A DNA stretch of 64,000 bases from Adiantum capillus-veneris (taxonomy: Eukaryota > Streptophyta > Polypodiopsida > Polypodiales > Pteridaceae): assembly GCA_014529385.2 (NCBI GenBank), contig CM043971.1:30521709-30585708 (forward strand). The letters run 5' to 3'. Positions 58,111-64,000 of the stretch are shown here, one piece after another; within the stretch, counting starts at the first letter, position 1, and the number at the start of each line of letters is the position of its first letter. The position numbers were made by a program, and so were the translations under genes. A model generated the notes under the pieces. It was not told the DNA's origin, made no database searches, and was given only the letters and a program-made list of their open reading frames with translations.

Positions 58111-58839
58111 GAGAGAAAGAGAGAGAGGGATGGTGAGCTACAAAAGAAATTCATGACATATAAGTCTAAGTGTGCTAGCATCAAGTGTGAGAAAGTAGTT
58201 TTTCCTTGCCTCATTATATTATAGCATGGGTCACGGCAACCTTCAATCTCATGACACAGAGTAGTGTATCATCCTCATGGTCCATATTAATTGGCATCCA
58301 TGTTCTTCCAGCTTTCAATAGATGTGCCTTGAGGTCACATGCAAATGGGTTATCTTCATTGTATCGTGAGTTGTGCGAGCATTCAAGATCATTTCTAAGG
58401 ATAGTATATTACCCACATGGTCTATATTAAAAGGGTATCCATATTCTTCCAACTTTCAATGTACGTGGAGTTTCCACTTTTCCATTCTTCTTGTAATCCT
58501 TAAGGATTTTTACTAAAGTAAAGCAAAACTAAAGGAATTGTTAAGGCATTGTTCATATGCCTATTGGGTCAAAGACAATGCTTATTAACATTTATATTAA
58601 GAAGGGTGCTAAGGGTTTTTAGTCCACAATAATTGTAGATGTAGTCAATTCTTTGAGAGGAAAAAACCTTATATATGCGATATCCAATTATAGGAAAAGA
58701 ATTAGGGGTATTTTTTACTTAGATAAATCTATGAAACAACCACAACCAAAGGGAACGTGGCCTTCGATTTCTTATCACAAAGCCAGAGTCAAATAGTTTT
58801 AATGTTTGAAAATTTCAATTGAGAGAGAAGATTTTGTGT

Positions 58840-58886
<47 letters not shown>

Positions 58887-58900
58887 CCACCACTCTATAT
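58111..58900. other. no gene; diverged duplication and (GT)n
   Basis: A diverged pair of about 65 bp with catggtc[c/t]atattaa and atccat[g/a]ttcttcca words lies at 58277 and 58414. A (GT)n tract runs at 58836-58884, ending 17 bp before the copia 3 LTR. The last five bases, tatat, are the copia 3 target site. Confidence 0.6.
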
Positions 58901-59090
58901 TGAAGGGGATCGGAGAGCACCACAGACGGAGAGTGAGAGAGAGAAGGAGACACACGACACACAGATATGGGTGGGGAGACTCAAAGAGTGAGCAGTCCCC
59001 TATACACTTATGTTATGTATAAGGTATACAAGTCAGTGGACGTTCACACTCTGGGCGGCCGGGCAAGGCACAGGCGCCTATACCCCAACA
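58901..59090 (-). repeat. copia 3 3' LTR
   Basis: It runs from TGAAGGGGATCGG to TACCCCAACA on the plus strand. The target TATAT precedes it. Confidence 0.95.
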
Positions 59091-59103
59091 ACCTCCCACT
59101 TAA
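59091..59103 (-). other. copia 3 polypurine tract
   Basis: The minus strand reads TTTAAGTGGGAGGT directly before the LTR start TGTTGGGG, the same AAGTGGGAG core as in copia 2. Confidence 0.85.
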
Positions 59104-59169
59104 AGGCGATTGTGCCTTTAAGCAAGAGAACATAGTCTAAAGACTACAAAAGGCAAGAGAAAACCGCTC

Positions 59170-59514
59170 TCAACCGATGCCCACTGGTTGGCTGTGATCG
59201 TGTGCATCCGTCTGTCCTGATCCCATGTAAGTCCATACACCACCAGACGTACCGCACACGTACTGCAAGTATGTACGCAATACCTGCATATCTCCCTCGT
59301 GCACTATGCCATCATAAGTCAACAAACGACTGACAACCCCAACTGCAAATGCTCCCACTGCAGCTGCGATATCCAGTCTCAAGATCAGCATCTCATACAT
59401 GAGACCACCGAATACCGATGCAATGCTAACGGGCCCTGCTAGCTCTACGGAGCATGCATCAACATATATATCCCTGGAAATAGGCATCTCTGACTGACAA
59501 GGCGTGTCAGCCAC
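59170..59514 (-). pseudogene. copia 3 pol remnant (RT/RNase H junction)
   Basis: A 114-residue frame includes SVFGGLMYEMLILRLDIAAA and then VGVVSRLLTYDGIVHEGDMQ, VLRTYLQYVCGT. These correspond to the segment after the RT thumb, where copia proteins read LMY-x-M-x-x-x-RPDI and LRYL-x-GT. No RT catalytic box lies upstream and no RNase H lies downstream before the polypurine tract. Deletions on both sides are inferred. Confidence 0.6.
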
Positions 59515-59826
59515 ATGCTTCTCCTGACTGTTCGCAAAAGACGCATCAACCTGTCGTGCAGCCTCAGATCAAACCAGCTGCTCTAGGTGTCTGCTGGAAG
59601 ATATATCCTGCACAACTATATCCCCATGCTCACGGTCGAGCATAGAAAGGAATGACTACATAATCGCTGACATCTCAGCCTCCTCTGCAATCATCCACTG
59701 CAAACATGACCACTCAATCTGCTGTGACTCACTAGAGCTCTCATGCTCTAACTCCTTATGCATAGACTCTTGCAAAACGTCCTTCTGTCGTGACTCACTA
59801 GAGCAAGACCGCTCTACCTGTCTATC

Positions 59827-60440
59827 CTACATAGAAGTATCTCGCACAATTGACTCTCTGCTTTTCTCAGTCACTAGCAAAGCATGCATGTCTGACTCTG
59901 TCACCTCTCTGTGTGACTGCTCAAGTCGTGCCCCAACTGTATGCACAATAAGCTCACTACTCTGCACTCCATGCAAAGCACCCTGCAACCCATGAGCAAA
60001 AGAGACTGTCTGGGTCTCTCGTTCTCTGCATGGCTGTAACAAGATTGAGACTCGACCATCTCGCACCAGTACTACATGCAATGAGTACCATGTGCCAACT
60101 CTAGCACCTCTCGCAATCACTAGCGAACCCAAATGCAACGCAAAATATCGCTCAAGCAGCGATACCCGACATCCACTATAACTGAGCTGGCCAACGGAGA
60201 TCAAACTCATCGTCAAATCTGGAACATGACGCACATCTCTGAGCACGTACAATGCACCGCTCGATAATGACAGTCTCACATCTCCTGAACCAGCAATCTC
60301 ATGCAGTGACCCATCTGCCAATCGCACACTACCATACACTCTGCTAGAATAGCTATTGAACTAGTCACAATACGGAGTGACATGAAAAGTAGCGTCCCTG
60401 TCTAGCACCCACTGCAAAAGAAGTGCACTATCCTCAGACG
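59827..60440 (-). pseudogene. copia 3 protease-region remnant
   Basis: Near 60410 the minus strand encodes WVLDRDATFHVTP, where the protease DSGAS is changed to DRDAT. After a stop the open frame 60339-59827 continues with VRLADGSLHEIAGSGDVRLS and LRDVRHVPDLTMSLISVGQL, the conserved end of the copia protease region before the integrase. The remaining 80 or so residues are Glu/Arg-rich and unlike integrase. The protease is inactive. Confidence 0.7.
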
Positions 60441-61004
60441 TCAAAAAATCAGGAGTAATACAGGAATCAAATGTGACCTCACTGTCACTAGGGTACTCAG
60501 ACACTGTATCTGATCCTGCAGAGCTATCAAGTCAACGGAGCCTATAGCATCTACTGCATCCTTGAGACTAGCCTGTCTCCTGTGCTGTCTCATACGACAA
60601 AAGCATCGCCGTCTAATGTGCCCTGAACGACCACAATGCCAACCCGTAACCCTTCGTCGCATATGTGAATGTTGTTGTCTCACAAGAGTCTCAGATGACT
60701 CAGATCTGTCATACATCTCATGCAATCTCTGCCAACATGCTCTCGTAGTCGTCTCATACATAACAAGAGCAAATATAGACTCCGCAAGGTGCAAACATAT
60801 CATAGATAATGCCATCTCATCTAGCTCCTGCCACTGATTGTCAGACAAGCATGAAGGTCTACCTGCATCACCACTCAATGGTCCATGCAACCCTCGCTGT
60901 GTCAATGCATCAAGCATACACTCTCTCCATGCTGCAAAGTCTGGCCCATCAAACATGCGCATTTCGGAGAGATCATAATCTGAGCGATCACCTGTCTCTG
61001 CCAT
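60441..61004 (-). pseudogene. copia 3 gag, internally shortened
   Basis: The ATG at 61004 opens MAETGDRSDYDLSEMRMFDG, then PDFAAWRECMLDALTQRGLH and a W-Q-E-L-D-E-M-A-L-S-M-I-C-L-H-L block that fits copia gag. It then jumps from ETLVRQQHSHMRRR to GWHCGRSGHIRRRC, a zinc knuckle whose first Cys is replaced by Gly. Copia gags normally have about 100 residues between these parts, so an internal deletion is likely. The frame ends at 60441. Confidence 0.7.
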
Positions 61005-61010
61005 GAGCAC

Positions 61011-62666
61011 AATGTAGCAAACTAGAAAGCAAAATCAATGTCTCAGCACCTACCAACTGTCCAAGAATATGGCAAAGTCACAATGCAAAATCTGTGAGAC
61101 AATCTGTGAGCATAAAGCTCCCACAAATGGCAATGATGCAAATCCCAAATGCCAAGTGTACGAGGCTCCTGTAGAGTAAACCAAGCTCCTGTAAGGCTAT
61201 AAAATATGGCTGCAAATCAGCCCCAAAACAGCCCCAAAATTCAGCTCTTAAACAGCTACATAAACAAGTCACAAATGTGTCACAGATCAGCCTACAACTG
61301 AGCCATACATGGACACCTGAAAAGAGGAAACAATGGCTGAAAATTCAGTGCCCAAATAAGCCCTCAAACCTACCTGTAAACTTGTAAACCTGTATAGTTG
61401 AAACCTGTTGAAAAACCTCAAGCCATTAGTGCTCGAATCCGGCTACCTACCTCGTAGACACACAAGCATACGTCACAATATTCACTCCTGTGAGTGTGCC
61501 AAGATAAATGTACGTCTGTCAAACCGTGAGCTAAGCCCACAGTGTGCGGTATCGATGCATACACACGCACAAATCTCCCACCTGCAAAGAACATCGCACG
61601 CAAATGCTAAGTGCAACCCGCAATCTCTACCTAGATCACATAAATGATGTGCATAAAACTCCTGGGAAAATATTGCCAGAGTTTCGACGCACAATGGCTA
61701 TCAACACAAAATAACCATTGTCCTGCAAGCTCAATACAATGAGCAATCAATGCGCATCAAACTACACTCAACATACATGCATAAGCTCTGCAAACATGTG
61801 TCCAACAAATGCTCACAAAGAGTACCACAGATGACCATACATATCATCCACAACCAACCTCTGCACTTGCTCACAAGATCTATTGCTCACCACATAAGCA
61901 TACATAGAGCATTACCTGCTCAAAGACCATGTATGCAAGCCACAACACTGCAGAAGAACCACTCAACTACAACTGGCAACACTTGTGGGAGTACTAGACT
62001 CAACCTGTACCTGGGAGTCAAACCCGATCTTGTAACACCTCATATGTGTCTGCTACCTGCAGTGTGCACGAGTAAGCTGTCTGCAGCAAAGAAAACAGCA
62101 GAGCCCAAAACTGTTCTGAAAAATAGTCTCTGTGTTTTTAATTTCAGACCCACCTGCACTCCGAATCACAAAAAAATTCCTTCTACAAAGTAGTAGAGCT
62201 TGAAGCCAGCTCCATTTTGAACCAAAAAGTTTTGGAATCGGAGCTTTGTAGCTCAAGTTATGAGCAAAACAGTAGAATGGTGTCAAACTGTCAAAAACTG
62301 AACGACTTTCTTATGTGCTTGTTTGAGCTCATAGAAAGGCTCAAACTCACTTCCCACCTTGATGCGTGAGCTGAATGCATCAATCTCACAATGCTTCCAT
62401 GTCTATGGAAGCTCCAAGCTCCAATCTGTCACGGATGTAGTCGTTGCAAAGCTTACCGAGAAGAGGGAAAATGTTGTACACAGTGGGTTGATCTGTAGAG
62501 GAACTGTGGACTCATCTGTGAGCACTAGGAAGCTCTTGAGAGCTCTCCTGCAAGCCTTTGTATGGCTGCCCACAAGCCTCCTCTATTTCTTTGCTCAGAT
62601 CTGTGACCTCTCCGCCATAGCTGACAAGTTCACGCGAAGCTATCCATCTACGCTCTCACACCTGTC
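61011..62666. other. copia 3 long leader, non-coding
   Basis: About 1.65 kb separate the PBS from the gag ATG, unusually long for a 4-kb copia derivative. No protein domain is seen. The sequence is rich in short words such as cacaaatg, ctcctgt and cagccc. It may be packaging or leader sequence, or foreign DNA taken up by the element. Confidence 0.5.
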
Positions 62667-62678
62667 GCTCTGATACCA
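62667..62678 (-). other. copia 3 primer-binding site, perfect
   Basis: The minus strand reads TGGTATCAGAGC, identical to the plant initiator-Met tRNA complement, two bases from the LTR. Confidence 0.92.
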
Positions 62679-62680
62679 AT

Positions 62681-62870
62681 TGAAGGGGATCGGAGAGCAC
62701 CACACACGGAGAGTGAGAGAGAGAAGGAGACACACGACACACAGATATGGGTGGGGAGACTCAAAGAGTGAGCAGCCCCCTATACACTTATGCTGTGTAT
62801 AAGGTATACAAGTCAGTGGGCGTCCAGACTCTGGGCGGTCGGGCAAGGCACAGGCGCCTATACCCCAACA
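62681..62870 (-). repeat. copia 3 5' LTR
   Basis: This 190-bp copy matches 58901-59090 apart from eight substitutions and no indels. Minus-strand transcription would start from here. The target TATAT follows it. Confidence 0.95.
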
Positions 62871-62929
62871 TATATGTGGGTATGTCCATGTAGATGTGTG
62901 TGTGTGTGTGATAGAGAGAGAGAGGGAGA

Positions 62930-63172
62930 GAGAAGGGAAATCTTTTGAGTTCTCAATGTAGGCAGCAAGGAAAGAATACTTACAAGCAAAACCACAATAC
63001 TTAGGAGCACGACCAAAAGTGTGCAAAAGCACGTTACAAAGTAGAGGATGGAAGCATTGCTTTCGTTTGAGGATGTATTTGGAACAAGCAAGCAAAGTTA
63101 AGGGCAGCTAATAATGATAGGTGAAGATTCTTAGCATTAATGTTCACCTTCATACGCCACTACATGGCCACT
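62930..63172 (-). repeat. Helitron-type repeat, copy at 62.9-63.2 kb
   Basis: This is the counterpart of 55300-55547. Here it continues upstream (rightwards) into the RPA1-like frame. On the minus strand it holds the stop and the DNA downstream of that gene. The copia 3 insertion separates it from its own further left flank (before 58896). Confidence 0.85.
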
Positions 63173-64000
63173 CACATTGATTTTGAAGCGGCCAAAGCGT
63201 GAGGTTGTTGCCAAGGTATCTCTTGCCTCAGAAACGGACTCAATGTAAATTTCATTGAAGGTTCTATCCAATGCAAGGACTAAATCCACTACTGGACCAA
63301 TGACTTGCACATCAAGAAGCTTTTTGTCTTTTGTTGCAATACGTGCTTCCAACTTTGGTGTTGTGATTATTGTGGTATTCTTATTGCAAGATCCACAATA
63401 AGGTGCTTGCCTAAGTCTATACACTTTTGTGGATTTACAATTCGAACAATGCTTCTCTAGTAGCACACTATTGAAGTTGATGAACTTAAGTGTACCAACA
63501 ACCTACACAAGGTAACTATGTAAGAAAATAAAACAAGTCGCTTTGTAATATATCACTTTATTCTATATGAGCAAACCTCACGGTTGTAGCCTAAGTTTTC
63601 GGTTTGAGCCTGAAACACAGCGGCAAGCTCCTCTGAGACGTGCACTACAAACAGGCACCAGAATTGTAACGTCCAATATTGACAAGGTGTTGGGTTTGCC
63701 AAGGAATGCACCAATGTTTCTTGCAACGCACATTACAGGTCCATCAACAATCATCTCTTGAAGCAATTGTTGGCAGTCATCTTTGCGGGAGTTGACAAAA
63801 CTTAGCTACAAGAGAATATTCATTATGGAAACCAAATCAAAAAGAGCATGAATGAATCATGGAAGATTTCAAATCTATAATAAAAGATCAGAAAACAGTA
63901 ATCAATATAGCTGAATTCTTACAAATTCCCTGTCTGATGGGAGAGGACCATCTGCAACCAAGAGGTCACCAATAGAGCCACCAAATCTTGACTGTGAGTT
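63137..64000 (-). pseudogene. RPA1-like single-strand DNA-binding protein of a Helitron (partial)
   Basis: A 3' exon (about 63513-63137) follows an acceptor-like CTTGTGTAG. It encodes a zinc ribbon (CSNCKSTKVYRLRQAPYCGS, i.e. two CxxC pairs) followed by an OB-fold-like stretch (KLEARIATKDKKLLDVQVIG). An upstream exon (about 63806-63587) has IVDGPVMCVARNIGAFLGKP and TLSILDVTIL, resembling an RPA1 OB-fold; a further piece lies at 63920-64000. Plant Helitrons often carry such genes. The start is beyond the window. Whether it is intact is unclear. A different OB-fold protein remains possible. Confidence 0.5.

Larger units (their letters stand above)
58901..62870 (-). mobile_element. Ty1/copia element 3, short non-autonomous derivative with perfect TSD
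   Basis: Two 190-bp LTRs (58901-59090 and 62681-62870) differ at eight positions by hand count (about 96% identical). TATAT flanks both ends (58896-58900 and 62871-62875). A perfect 12-base initiator-Met PBS lies beside the right LTR and a purine tract beside the left. The minus-strand interior keeps gag, a protease remnant and the RNase H approach, but lacks integrase and the RT core, so it depends on a partner for movement. The total length is 3970 bp. Confidence 0.95.

Overview
The window is almost wholly made of plant transposable elements. I found no intact host gene. The superfamilies present (Ty1/copia and Ty3/gypsy LTR retrotransposons, an En/Spm-type CACTA DNA transposon and Helitrons), together with primer-binding sites matched to initiator-Met tRNA and very long (TC)n and (TG)n tracts, point to intergenic chromatin of a large-genome land plant. 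I cannot name the clade from the sequence; a fern, lycophyte or other repeat-rich plant would fit.

Layout. 1-14314: an old copia element on the minus strand, cut in its reverse transcriptase by an 8.75-kb gypsy chromodomain element (1156-9905) that has both LTRs and a near-matching 5-bp target duplication. 14315-19600: sequence with no recognisable gene, holding a long foldback hairpin (17683-18357). 19620-20810: a gypsy gag remnant invaded by a likely solo LTR. 21252-30225: a CACTA region with a 12-bp TIR, a spliced TnpA-like gene, a truncated Tnp2-type transposase gene, arrays of a subterminal motif and a captured heavy-metal-associated (HMA) gene fragment. The 5' end of CACTA occurs twice, with gypsy and Helitron debris between the copies. 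33083-37020: a decayed gypsy element of a second lineage. 37360-41619: a copia element that lacks its RT core. 42478-44325: a small LTR element without coding capacity, lying against a copia RT fragment. 46949-48110: gypsy gag and integrase debris. 49382-54750: a degenerate minus-strand Helitron whose Rep-helicase region is followed by an endonuclease domain, the Helentron-like arrangement. 56071-57408: a 1.34-kb element with 14-bp TIRs between TTAA sites, resembling a piggyBac-type MITE. 58901-62870: a young-looking 3.97-kb deletion-derivative copia element with 190-bp LTRs and a perfect 5-bp target duplication. 63137-64000: part of a minus-strand gene resembling the RPA1-like proteins carried by Helitrons.

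How the parts relate. The elements are nested and record successive insertions (gypsy in copia, a solo LTR in gypsy gag, the 190-bp-LTR element in the tail of a Helitron-type repeat). Nearly every coding region has stops or frameshifts. The best-preserved gene is the three-exon TnpA-like gene of the CACTA element. The most unusual items are the endonuclease-bearing Helitron with a duplicated helicase C-terminus, the TTAA-flanked MITE, the hairpins built from the CACTA subterminal motif, and the HMA gene capture.
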